64,000 bases of DNA from Podospora bellae-mahoneyi (Eukaryota; Ascomycota; Sordariomycetes; Sordariales; Podosporaceae): contig NC_085883.1 in NCBI RefSeq assembly GCF_035222275.1, positions 1,364,001 to 1,428,000 of the forward strand. The letters are read 5' to 3'. Within the stretch, counting starts at the first letter, position 1. Every line of letters starts with the position of its first letter. Of this stretch, positions 32,093-43,249 are shown in pieces. The notes under the pieces were generated by a model that was given only the letters and a program-made list of their open reading frames with translations, searched no databases and was not told the origin of the DNA. The position numbers and the translations under genes were made by a program.

Positions 32093-32477
32093 ATGGATTC
32101 CTCCAAGGCTCCCGTCAAGCTCGTCAAGGTCACCCGCGTTTTGGGCAGAACCGGTATGCGAAAAACCCCCGTCCTCCGAGACCGAATTTCGATTTCGACC
32201 CCTCCGATTCCTGTGACCGATTGAACAGCATGCTGATAATTTTGGTGGAATTCAGGCTCCCGTGGTGGTGTCACCCAGGTTCGCGTTGAGTTCATGGACG
32301 ATACCACTCGTTCCATCATCCGCAACGTCAAGGGTCCTGGTATGTTCAGATTCGCTGCCTTCGGCTTCCATGTGTGGGCGAGGGTTGGCAGCTAACATTT
32401 CTGCCTGTTTTACAGTCCGCGAGGATGATATCCTTGTCCTTCTCGAGTCCGAGCGCGAGGCCCGCCGCCTCAGATAA
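32093..32477 (+). CDS. rps28: 40S ribosomal protein eS28
   Basis: Small-subunit protein near the mRNA exit and decoding region. Model: join(32093..32153, 32256..32339, 32416..32477), 68 aa, the exact usual length. The sequence starts [20 protein letters not shown], continues '[33 protein letters not shown]' in separate exons and ends '[12 protein letters not shown]', as in other eS28 proteins. Two introns of 102 and 76 nt, both inserted at phase 1, with GCTGATAA and a pyrimidine-rich TTTTACAG end. Neither intron shows C/D or H/ACA boxes of a hosted snoRNA. Confidence 0.97.
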
Positions 32478-33769
32478 GTTGGAGGCATTCCGAAGTTGGG
32501 GGAAGGGAGCGTGGCAGCGGCTTCTAGCTACCTGGTCTGCCTGATTGGCAAGATCATTATCGTATCCTGCGGCGACAAGAGGAGGGACGGAATGTCAAGG
32601 ATGGGCGTTCGGTAGAACGAGATCATGCATGATTATTGCTTTCCCCAAAATACACGGCGCTGAAGGCTGGTTCTGCGGATATCACATTTGCTTTGGTTGG
32701 GGTTCATGCAGCAGGGCATCATGGGTGGTTTTGGGCGTCAATCAACAAGAATCTTTCCCGAACAGCACTTCGAGCTCAGTAGCTGTGCTTGACAAGGACA
32801 TTCCAATTACATATGCCGATTCCCTCCCTCCGCAAGTTGGCCCAAAACCCATCGACCGTGCTGCTTATGATTCGATCCATCGTGGAGGACTTGGCTTGGT
32901 ATTATATGCTGGGAATGATTCTGATCTGGAAGAGGGCACTACAAGCTACCGTTGTGACTGACAGATGATGCAGACAGGCTTTTCTAAACCCGTTACGGCC
33001 TCTTGGAAAGTTGTCAATGCAATGCCCAGTGTTATTTTGAGCATGCGCACACTTGCAATAACAATTAGAAGCACAAACATCCAATATGCCTGCTTAACCA
33101 GATTGGCAACAGGTTCACAAACTCAACTAGGCAGTGCGCAGCGGACTGGCTGTGTTGACATCCTCGTGATATAGATTTAGAATGCTCGAAAACCTACACT
33201 TCAGCGCAATTAGCAACAGTCAACTAGTTCCGGCAAACCCCGGTGACACCCAAAATGGACTCGATACGCAAGCTAGAAATGGTTGTCCCCTACTGCTGTT
33301 CAGACAGTATAAAACCATCCATCATCGGACCAAGTCTCGGAACTCGAAACCGGAGCGGCAGCAATGCCACCGTCTTGGCGTCGCCCCAAAACACGGAAAA
33401 TGCCCGGATGAGCAGCCTCGCTCCGCCAAATACAACCTTTCAGTTGCTTTTCCTCCGTTGGTAGTGGTCCAGGACGCATCATGCCCCGGATTCTATCATC
33501 AGTGGCGGAGACAAGCATTGTCATTCCGCCAATAAGGTGTCATAGACAGATGACTAGCCAACTTGGCAGAACAGCTTGCGATGCAGAAACCGAGACCGCA
33601 GGCGACGACGTCAAGGGGTAAAGGGGTCACGAATGTTGCTCAATGGATATAAACGTTCCATGCCGCTCTTCTAGGGATGTATATACCACCCACTGTGCTG
33701 AGCGTTCCTCGTCCCCGGAAGCTGCCCGAAAACCTGCGTTCAAGGCACCGAGTGCTCTAGGTTTTCAAC
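32478..33769. other. Intergenic region, eS28 to PL4 lyase
   Basis: 1.29 kb. Downstream of eS28 and upstream of the lyase. Several short open frames exist but none reads like protein. The last 200 bp carries short G-rich blocks (GGGGTAAAGGGGTC near 33617), which resemble carbon-catabolite-repressor sites but are too loose to call. Confidence 0.5.
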
Positions 33770-35462
33770 ATGGAGCCCAAGTCGGTCTTTCAGCTTGCTG
33801 TCCTCTCACTGCTGTCTTTTGTTTCGAGTGCCTACGCCGCTTTTGGTTACACTTCTTCTGGGGGCAATTATGTCGTCGACGCTGGTTCCGCCAACCCGCT
33901 CATCTTTTCCGTGAGCCAGTCCAACTGCGATATCAGGTCGATCAAGTATAGAGGCACCGAGCTCCAGTATGGAAGCCAGTTCACCCATATCAACTCCGGC
34001 CTCGGGTCCGCGACCGTCTCGATCAGCCAGATCAACGGATCGAACAAGTACATCAAAGTTACTTGTGTGACGTCGACTTTGACCCACTACATCGTGGTCC
34101 GCGCAGGCGATAGCAGCATGTTCTTGGCCACTTATATCACCGCCCAGCCTTCCATTGGCGAGTTGCGATGGATTGCTCGTCTTCTGCCCGACAAGCTTCC
34201 TGGAGAATATCCCTATGGCGAAGTCTCCAACACCCAAAGCTCCACTTCCACTGTTGAGGGCTCCGACGTCTTCGTGGTGAACGGCCAGACCCGGTCCAAG
34301 TTCTATTCGTCAACGAGGTTCATCGACGAGGATTCCCACTGTGTATTTGGTGGTAGCGACTTGATGCACGTCTGCATCATGACACCGCAGCAAGAGTCGT
34401 CTTCAGGCGGCCCGTTCTTCCGAGACATCAATTCGAACAACGCTGGTGCCTCTACCAATCTGTACAACTACATGAACAGCGGTCATGTGCAGACGGAGCC
34501 GTACCGAATGGGACTTCATGGACCATACATCATGCAGTTCTCGCGCTCTGGAATCCCAAGTGTCAAGAACGTGGACGTCTCGTGGTTCGGCGAGGTTGGT
34601 GTGACAGGATGGGTCCCTCCTTCAGGTCGTGGAAGGGTCACAGGCACCGCCTCCGGTGTACAGAGCGGAATGGAAGGTGTGGTTCACTGGTTCAACAGCG
34701 CTGCTCAGTACTGGGCCAGAACCTCCTCAAATGGGGCCTTCACCTCCCCTTTGATGAAGCCAGGCACGTACACCATGGTTCTGTACCAGACCGAATTCAA
34801 GATTGCGACATCTACCGTCACTGTCACGGCCGGACAGACCAGGTCACAGAATATCGCCGGCACCTTCAACACCTCCCGCAATACCCTCTGGCAAATTGGT
34901 CAATACGATGGGCAGCCAACTGGTTTCCGCAACGCTGACAAGTTCCTTCGCATGCATCCCTCTGACAGTCGCATGAGCAACTGGGGTCCTCTGACATACA
35001 AGGTCGGCAGCTCGCCACTCACCGATTTCCCCATGGCGGTCTTCCAGTCTGTCAACAACCCTGTGACGATCCGGTTCAACTTGGGAAGCGCACTGGGAGC
35101 TGCCACGTTGAGGATTGCCACAACCCTCAGCTTCGCGGGTAGTCGTCCGCAAATCAATGTGAACGGGTGGTCTGGCCCAGCACCAAGCGCCCCAGCCAAA
35201 ATTGATAGCCGCGGCGTGACTCGCGGTGCGTACCGTGGCCATGGTGAAGTCTTTACCGTAGCCATCCCAACTGGCAAATTGGTTGCAGGAAGTAACACCA
35301 TCACCATCAGCTCCATCAGTGGCAGCAGTGGGACAACGTTCTTGAGCCCCAACTTTGTAAGTAATTTGATTGTGTGGCTCGCACACGCTTGATTTGCGAA
35401 AGGAGCGGAAGAGGCTAACCAAAAGACAACAGATTTTCGACGCTGTCGAGTTGTTCCAATAA
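33770..35462 (+). CDS. Rhamnogalacturonan lyase, polysaccharide lyase family 4
   Basis: Secreted enzyme that cleaves the rhamnogalacturonan I backbone of pectin by beta-elimination. Model: join(33770..35356, 35433..35462), 538 aa. Signal peptide [23 protein letters not shown], then the catalytic beta-sandwich ('[20 protein letters not shown]', '[16 protein letters not shown]', '[20 protein letters not shown]'), a fibronectin-like domain ('[10 protein letters not shown]...[13 protein letters not shown]') and a C-terminal carbohydrate-binding-like domain ('[26 protein letters not shown]', '[16 protein letters not shown]'). The 76-nt last intron (GTAAGT donor, GCTAACC branch) restores the family C-terminus [14 protein letters not shown]; without splicing the frame ends at 35392. 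Confidence 0.93.
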
Positions 35463-36750
35463 ACTAAGCCTGGGACGGTTGTGGTGTTGTGATTAATCAA
35501 AGGTCGAAAAGAGTTGGAAAAGAACCCCGACTACCTAATCCCAGTGCCCAGGCCTGCCCGAGGGACGAGGGCAACACCTGAGCCGATAGAAGCAGCGCTA
35601 GAACAATTCCATATGCAAGAATAGATGAACAGGGAAAAGCTTATCGGATCCAGCCTTGTTCCCGTCGGTAGTTGGACAGTGAACCAACCACCCATCCGAC
35701 AGGGCCACACATGCGCATCATCCCAAGGGCCTTGTCATACCTTATCAACACTGTTCTATCGAGACCGGACCTTCCCTGGATATGCCCACGCCGCATGTGA
35801 ATATCGATACTGTTCTAATGGCCATACTCTGCAGTATTACGAGAGAATATCTGCAATTGCCATCCAGCACGGACGACCCATATCTTGTATCTTGCTTTCC
35901 CCTCCTTCGAGAAGCTGTGGCGCCGCGGGCGGAATCGAGGTCGCAACCAATAGACGCTCTCAGCTTGCATGGACCTCCCTATCAGAGTTAGGGGGGCCCG
36001 TTGAATGGCACAATGAATGGCAGTTTCCAAGCTCGCGTGCCCTCCTCCTATTTACGATCTCACTCCCTTTCCTGCTGGTGGCATTGGCAGACACACAAAC
36101 CCCCCACCACGAAGTGAGATGAGGCCTTTTCAGTGCTGCTTCTGTCCGTCCACTCAGACGATCGGGTAGTCCACAACAGCCTTCGGTATACCTACCTCAA
36201 ATCAAAAAGTTGATCCGGAATGGAAGCGTGTGTGGTGGAGTGGGGGTGAAAAAGGTGAAATCGCCAATCCCAAAGGGGGGCGGCCGTGACACTATGCCCG
36301 TTACGGCAGCTCAAAGTAACGACTAATCGCCCAACGGCCGAGGCCAGCGCGATAACACAATGTGATACAGGCGGGTACCTGCCCAATACAGGGGTCCGAA
36401 CCGCCGCACGGCGTCTTCATGCTCCTCAATCAGGAAGCCCATCCCGTGCGGCATAACCGGCTGTTCAGGTTTCAGTCTAAGCACCTACCTACCTTTACCA
36501 GATGGTGAATCTGGAGAAGCTGTCCATTGTCTTGTATGAGGGATGGGGTCTCACGATGGGGTCTAGCCTACTGGATGGCGTCAGTTCAACCCCAGCTGGC
36601 CATGAGTAACGAGGTAGCCGTAGAGTATTAAAAGGAATCCAGCGAGACATCAACTACCGAGTCCTTCCTTCCTTCTCAGTTTTGAGTACCCCCAGTCCTG
36701 ACTCCCCCTTGGTGTTCCATCCTCCCAAGACACCATCACGAAAAGCCAAG
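35463..36750. other. Intergenic region, PL4 lyase to M28 peptidase
   Basis: 1.29 kb, tandem genes on the plus strand. The right 300 bp is the likely peptidase promoter; ATTAAAAG near 36627 may be a TATA-type element and is followed by C/T-rich leader. No other gene is supported. Confidence 0.5.
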
Positions 36751-38023
36751 ATGAAGACTCAAGCGCTCCTGGCCCTGCTGGCCGCCTCCATCTGCTCTGT
36801 GGCTGCCGTGCCCTCCCCCCAGGACGCGGCCAACAGAAAGGCCGGCCTCCGTCTGATCAAGACTTCCCCCAAGGGTGCCCCTAAGTGGATCTCTGAGGAG
36901 GAAAAAATCGTTCAGTATGCGGCGCACGAGATCGGTTTCGTTGATATCACCGATATCACAGTAAGTACTATGCCACTGTCACTCACCCCTTTTCCAGCTT
37001 GCAGCAAGGAATGATTGACCAATTCTTTCAGGATTCCCAAGTCCTCAGGGCTCTGTCTGCCGATGAGGATGAGGATGTCTTCCAAGCCCGGGCCGTCACC
37101 TACCCTACTGCCGTGAGCAAGCAGGCCCAGGCCAATCCCCTCATCAACCTCGTCTCCACTACCCAACCCCAAAGCTGGATGACGACCCTCACCAACTATC
37201 ACAACCGTTACTACAGGGCCACCTACGGCACCCAGGCCGGTACTTGGCTCTACAACACCCTCGTCAGCCTCGTCGCTGTCAACCCAGCCATCACCGTCAC
37301 CAGGTTTACCCACTCCTTCAACCAGCCCTCCATCATCGTCAAGATTCCCGGAAACTCCACTGACCTTGTCATCGTTTCCGCTCACTATGATTCCACCGCC
37401 GGCTCGACCACTGCACGTGCTCCCGGCGCTGATGACAACGCCTCTGGTGTTGTCGTCCTCATGGAGGCGCTCCGTGTCCTGGCCAACAACAAATTTAAGG
37501 GCAAGGACACCCTCGAGTTCCACTTCTACGGCGGTGAGGAGGGTGGTCTCCTTGGCTCTGCTGCTGTCTTTGCCAACTACAAGTCCACCGGCAAGACCGT
37601 CCTCGCGGTTGTGAACCAGGACATGGCCGGCTACTCCCCCAGCGGGAAGATCTCCATCTACACCGACTACGTTGACAGCGCTCTGACTGCGTACGTCCGT
37701 GTGGTCGCTACCGCTTACACTGGCACTACTACCGCCGATAAGTGCGGCTACGGATGCTCCGACCACGCTTCAGCCCGCTCCAACGGTTTCCGTATGTTCC
37801 CCCCCTTTATCACTTTTATCCCCCTTTTGGGCTTTCCTGGTGTGTTGAATCAGTACTAACACGGATGTAAACAGCCGCCGCCTACGTTTGCGATGAAGTT
37901 ATGAAGACTGCCACTCCTTACATTCACACCGCCAACGATGCCCTCTCCACCATCATGTGGCCCGCCATCCTCCGCCACACCAAGTTCACCGTTGCCTTCC
38001 TCGTCGAGGCTTCATACTTGTAA
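36751..38023 (+). CDS. Secreted M28 leucine-type aminopeptidase
   Basis: Zinc aminopeptidase removing N-terminal residues from peptides outside the cell. Model: join(36751..36960, 37032..37791, 37875..38023), 372 aa; introns 71 and 83 nt, phases agree. Signal peptide MKTQALLALLAASICSVAAV, a propeptide to about residue 85 ('EEEKIVQYAAHEIGFVDITD'), then the M28 core. Two-zinc site residues are visible: His in VSAHYDS (about 188), Asp in PGADDNASG (about 205), the Glu pair in YGGEEGG, Asp in VNQDMAGY and His in YIHTANDALS. Cysteines in 'DKCGYGCSDHASA' are the usual disulfide. Length and layout match fungal LAP-type enzymes. Confidence 0.94.
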
Positions 38024-38191
38024 GGATGCAATAATAATCTAGCGGTGGTCTCAAATGGGCACTTCCTGCACAACAGACCATCATTCTCTGTTCATATTAG
38101 TGTTCGCTTTGAGAACAAACATTGTACATAGACGCAATAGCCAAAAACACACATGTTCAAACTTGATTCCTGCTTTGGCGTTTCCCGATTT

Positions 38192-40124
38192 TCAATCCCT
38201 CCAGAGTCCCCCATCAATTGGACTTCCCCTTCTCCTTGGGCCTTGATCATCGTCTTCATCCTCCCCGCCAGCCAATAGGTGCTCTGACGAGACACTTGGG
38301 TCGTGTCCCCCAAATAGCACATCCATATCTTCCAGAGCGCGCCCTTTCGTTTCTGGAAAGAAGATGTAAATGATGGGAACTGATACTAGGTTGATGACCA
38401 TGAAAAAGAAGTAGATCTTGGAGCCGAGAGCCGCGATTCCAATGGGCCATATCTGGGTGACGATGATGGAGCCTATGGCGCCGCACGAAGCGGCCAAGCT
38501 GAGGCCCCGTGCTCGGACGGCGGTTGGGAAAATCTAGGTAAGTTAGGTAGTTAAGGTTAGTCCGAGTCATGTTCTAGTGAATATATGTGCTTTGTTCATG
38601 GGTAAGTAAATATCTTACCTCGGAACCATACACCCAAGCAGCTGGACCAAATCCCATTGAGTATCCCAATGAGTAGATGAAAACAAAGACCACACAGGCA
38701 TAATCTGCTGCAGTGTTGGAGTTATTTGGATAAATCAAAGGCAAAGTGCCGTTGATCTGGCAGTGTAGTCAGTACGGTCTGGCCCTCGTAAACAGAGTTA
38801 GAGTACTTACCAGCAAGGAGAACGCCATAATAACAGCTCCAATGACAAGTGTCAGCCTTCGTCCAACTCTATCAATAATAAACATCTCCAGCACATTGCA
38901 CCCAATCTTAAGGGTGCTTTCAATCCCCCCTGCGAGTAGAGACACTCGATGGCTCAAGCCTAGAGTTCTAAAGAGAGCAGGAAGGTAGTATTTCATAGCC
39001 GTAGCACCGCACATCTGCGCCAGGAACTGCAAAAGTGCCGATCGCCACATGCGAGCAAAGAGACTTCTGTCGGCAAACAGAGATGTCCAAACAAGGCCAG
39101 TGACTCTGAAAGAAGCTACAGAGCGTTCGATCTCGTCAAGTTCGTCGTATATTTCATCGGATGTGTAATACCCTTCGCGGTAGTACTGAAGCGTGGTGAA
39201 GGCCTCATCAATCTTTCCATGCTCTACGAGCCACCGAGGTCTAATCAAGAAGTTGAGTTTCAACGGTAGGCGAGTAGCGACCAAGGGATATATATGACTT
39301 ACGACTCATGCATGAACGGCAGGCCAACTAAGAAGAAGAAAGCCGGGACAAAAGACACGGAGAGAGAATAACGCCATGCCACCTGGAGACCTCGTTCGCT
39401 ATCCCAAAATGTCATCCCATAACCAACCCTGGAATTTGGTTAGGCTAGCTTTGTCAGAAAAAGGGGCGGTAGACATACCAAAACCCAGAGGCAAGCCCTG
39501 CGATGAATCCGATATGATTCATCACAACAAACCTGCCACGATGCTTGGATGGCGCAATCTCGCTTTGATAAACGGACAGTCAGCCACCCAGTCAGTCCAT
39601 CACTTCTAACCACACTGTCACACAACATACCTTTGGTACAAGGGAACGCTAGTTGAAATTACCCCGGTGCCTACTCCTGCAATAATTCTCCCAACAATCA
39701 CCATCCCCAAAGCCTGTGCAGCTGATCCCGTGGCGCCGACCTGAAGCGCCTGACCAATACAGGTCACCCCCATCCCCACAAAGGCAGCATGGCGCCGGCC
39801 AAGCTTGTCTGCTACCGGATGAGCAAAGAAAAGGTAGCTGGTGAAAGTGCCGAGGTAGTAGATGGCCGTGATGAGCCCGCTCAGAGAGGCATCTGGTCTG
39901 TGGAGTGTCTTTTTGAAACCGGGGTGGACGAGTACCGAGGCGAGGACGCCAACATTATATCTACATTGGAGTATGTAAGTCCAGGGTTACCAGTGGGGAA
40001 CTGTGATGAGATTTGAAAAAAAGTATGTCGCTTACCCCCAGATAAACGACCCCAGTGCAAGAAACAAACAAAACGAATATAGCCGCCGTGAGGCTTTTGT
40101 AAAGCGTGTTCCTCCCATTTGCAT
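38192..40124 (-). CDS. MFS sugar porter
   Basis: Plasma-membrane proton-sugar symporter family, 12 helices. Seven exons: complement(join(38192..38533, 38619..38756, 38811..39240, 39303..39428, 39479..39562, 39631..39960, 40036..40124)), 512 aa; phases agree at all six introns (50-85 nt). Sugar-porter signatures: 'DKLGRRHAAFVGMG', 'VGRIIAGVGTGVISTSVPLYQSEIAP' in parts, 'KHRGR', 'HESPRWLVEHGK', 'DRVGRRLTL', 'GSEIFPTAVRARG' and 'FFPETKGRALEDMD'. The cytosolic tail is acidic then Arg-rich. The short N-terminus MQMGGTRFTKASRR precedes helix 1; an ATG two codons later is equally possible. Substrate cannot be read from sequence; the nearby pectin lyase makes a plant-wall sugar plausible. Confidence 0.93.
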
Positions 40125-40759
40125 AAAAGGATCATGCGGCCATCGAATATCTCGAAGCACTTGGTGTGAGACCGAGACCTGAAGAAGTCTTGTTGGAATT
40201 GCGGTGTGAATGAGGACACAGAGGTCCCAGGCCCCGCTCGCTCGGCACATGGCACATGGCACATGGGGACAACGTGGGTTGGTGGTGCTTGCCCTATTTG
40301 GAGAGAATTGTGACGGCACTTGGCTGCAGTGAAACACTACTTGAAAACCAGCCAATAGTTTTTGTTTATTTCTTGTAGCTCCCCAGCAAATCCGAATTTG
40401 TAATAGTAATGAATATCAAGGTGGTCGTCTATAAACCTTTCCCTGGGATTCCAGAGCGACTCTCTCTATTTCAAAATATGGTCTTTTGATGACTCGTAGC
40501 CAATGTTACCTGACAACTTGGTCCCCCTTCTTCTCCAAGATGACCTACCCCACGCCAAGTATGAATCCGGGGCAATACACGCCGACACCATGACCAATTC
40601 GCTCAGCTAGGCCAAGTCCTAGTCCAAATAAAAAGAAAGGGATAGCCAGCCCATATATATTCTTTGTACATACAGCAAGTTCTTTAACAACGTCTGTTTC
40701 ACATCTAAAGCAGAAGTCCATCCTATCCACCCTCCCCAATCCTCTAGGTATACATACAC
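40125..40759. other. Spacer between two minus-strand genes
   Basis: 635 bp: promoter of the sugar porter and 3' UTR of the AA8 gene. A direct triplication of GGCACAT lies at about 40247-40266 (CGGCACATGGCACATGGCACA). No gene is seen. Confidence 0.5.
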
Positions 40760-41547
40760 CTAAAGTTGCTCAATCTTGGACGTAAAGTCAGCATTCTTGG
40801 CCTGGGTACCGAGAGAAAACACGGGGTGGCCCAAGCTGTCGTGAATACCAAAGGTGGATGAAGGGTCCTCCGGCGTGTCGACGGGGTAGTCACCATAGGC
40901 GAAAGCGAGTGTGCTGTCATACTCGGGATCTAACTCAGTGAAGCCAATGTCTTCATCACCCCATCTCGAACAGCCCGTGCAAACAGCCGTGATTTGAAAG
41001 TGAGTGGCGTTGACATGGGTGCCGGTCTTGACGATTTTGTATTCGGCGTTGGGATACTCGGGAGGGCTGTAGTAACCACTGTAGGAAATGAATGTTAGCA
41101 TCAATGGCCAGACTGTTGCTGCCGAGCCACCGAAGGGGACACGAACTAGGCGATCCTGGACGAAAGAACGACGTCGTTGCCGTTGGGCCAAACGATAGTT
41201 AAGGGATTATAGGTCATGTGGCCACCCCAGGCGAACCCAGCCCAGCCAACATCGATGGGCGCCTCAACCTGCAATACAGTGTCGAAGATCTTGTCACCCT
41301 CCGGGATGTCCTCTGGGATAGCCACACGCCAGGAGATGCCGCGAGCACTGGTGTAAGAAGAGAATTTCAAGCCGGTGTCCGGATCCTCATAGGCAACCGA
41401 GTCGGGCTCAAAGGCGAACTGTCTAGGAACCGGGGCCGCTAGAAGAAAAAGATATGTCAATATACAAGTTGGCAGCACGGGACCGTGGGATTCCATACTA
41501 AGACCTAAGAACGCAGCAGCGCGAGCAGCAACTTCAGAGAAGAGCAT
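40760..41547 (-). CDS. Stand-alone AA8-type cytochrome b domain protein (CDH-cytochrome-like), secreted
   Basis: Resembles the haem-b cytochrome domain of cellobiose dehydrogenase, which donates electrons to LPMOs. Model: complement(join(40760..41078, 41147..41438, 41499..41547)), 219 aa. Blocks: 'FAFEPDSVAYEDPDTGLKFSSY', 'WAGFAWGGHMTYNPL' with the candidate Met haem ligand, 'IVWPNGNDVVLSSR', 'ATHFQITAVCTGCSRW' with the candidate His ligand and a disulfide. No flavin domain and no CBM1 follow. The 68-nt intron (GTTCGT donor, TGCTAAC branch) gives 'SSRIAYGYYSPPEY'. The first intron (60 nt, 41439-41498) is in frame and less certain; if retained, a second hydrophobic segment stays in the N-terminus. 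Six extra residues are possible from an ATG at 41565. Confidence 0.8.
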
Positions 41548-43249
41548 TTTGACTGATGGTGGCACAAGACAAAATAAGACGAAACGAAGCAGGGGATGGG
41601 TCTACCAGCATGGTATCCGGGGAGGACACTTTTATAAGAAGGCCCCTACCAAGGGCGTTCATCCGGGAGCTACATTCCTTGCACCCTAGAGCGTCATCCA
41701 ATAATTCCGCACATGTAATGTGTATTGGCAATATAAGCGCCGCGTGGTTGAGCTTGGTGATCCGGGCCGTCACTACGCTCCAGAAGACACGCACCGTATC
41801 CAGGGGTCACTTTCATACCAAGTGGTCATCACTCTTCGGTCGATTCCGGTTGGTCCGTTGCTGGCGTGGTTCTCCGGAAGCTCGTGGTGAAGAAACGCCC
41901 ATTCTGGTGGTCTGATGCCACCTTAATAAACCAAACAGGAACTTGGTGATGCAAGGAAGGACCTGGAAAACACTTGGTTCCCACCAGCCAGCGACGATCA
42001 AAAGTCGTTGATTGGAAGGATAAAGCGAGGTGATCTATGAGATAGATGAAATGGTCGTTGATGCGGGGTGCGGTGGAATATGAAGCGGAACTAGACGGAG
42101 GGACAAGATTGGACGGTTGGCTGGGGACAAGCATTGAGCAGGAAACGAGATGGTGAGAAAGGCTGATATGGCCCATGGAGGCAGAACGACAACCTTCTTT
42201 AGCCTAATCGTAGCGCAACCTCAACTTGTCCGAATAGATGAGTTCCTGCGGGGATGCAAGGGCCCGTCATGGCCAGGCCTTTGCTTACTTTTCGAGTGAA
42301 GGACAACTTCTTGAAAGTTAAGCCTTGTTCGCTGACAACAAAGGTTGGTCGAAGGGGAGGCAAAGGACAAGTCAAATCCAAGATCTCTCCGGATCAATAG
42401 TCGAAACCAGGACTCTCGACCCATTAAGCACAGGCTTTTTTTTTTCTACCAGAGAATCTGGTATGAGTTAAATGGTCGATTAAAATACGGAGCAGAGTCT
42501 GAATGTGATGGTCTCCGTCGAATTAATTGTACGGGCAGGAAAGTCAACGGATGTCTGTAGGTTACGGGGTGGGTGCTTATGCCAAGGGGTGTGCCTGTCC
42601 TCATCTGGTTCCGATGCTTGACGAGGGCTCATCCAAAATCCTGGGATCTACTCATTTAAAACACAAGCCTCTCATTTTTCCCATGCTTCAAGAGAGAGGT
42701 GTGCCAAACGATCCGAGATGTCTTCGACCCATGCTGAGAAGCTTGGGCCACCCAATTCAGGGTTCCCCACGCTGAGCTTTCCCCGCATGTTCAGGGTTGT
42801 GCCTGCAGTTTGCACATCTCCACTCCAAAATGCCCCTCTTTCTGTGACGGCATTGATCAGCAGCAGATCGAGAGCAAGCCACAATGTTGATTATGCACCA
42901 AGATCGGCACTGATAAGATGCTCTCCCATCAATGATCTCTAGTTCGGCACCACAATCGACATCGACAACATATCCCTCCCCCCTCCCCATATCCATGTCG
43001 ACGCATGTTGAATTCGTAATGTTGCAATGTACAACCCCTCTTGCATCACCCGCCCTGCGCCATGGATAAGGGCTGAACTTGTGCACCCCACCTTCTCAAC
43101 GGCCATGACCCGCTCGTCGCCGCACACGAATTGAAAGCCTCACATTCCAGTCCACGACAATCCCGCGGCCCCGCCTCACCTTACCTCCAAACCACCGCTT
43201 GACATATTCGGTGACACCACCACAAGTCACCGCCAACCTCCAGCCAACC
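41548..43249. other. Divergent intergenic region, AA8 / ARA2-like
   Basis: 1.7 kb between divergent starts. Many short frames, none protein-like. No RNA gene or repeat was recognised. Confidence 0.5.

Noticed and set aside
32154-32255. snoRNA in eS28 intron 1
   Set aside because: No C/D boxes with a terminal stem and no H/ACA hairpin pattern can be seen.
36912-37766. 284-codon frame antisense to the M28 peptidase
   Set aside because: Shadow of a biased coding frame: Gly/Val/Asp-rich text with no domain. The sense exon holds all metal ligands.
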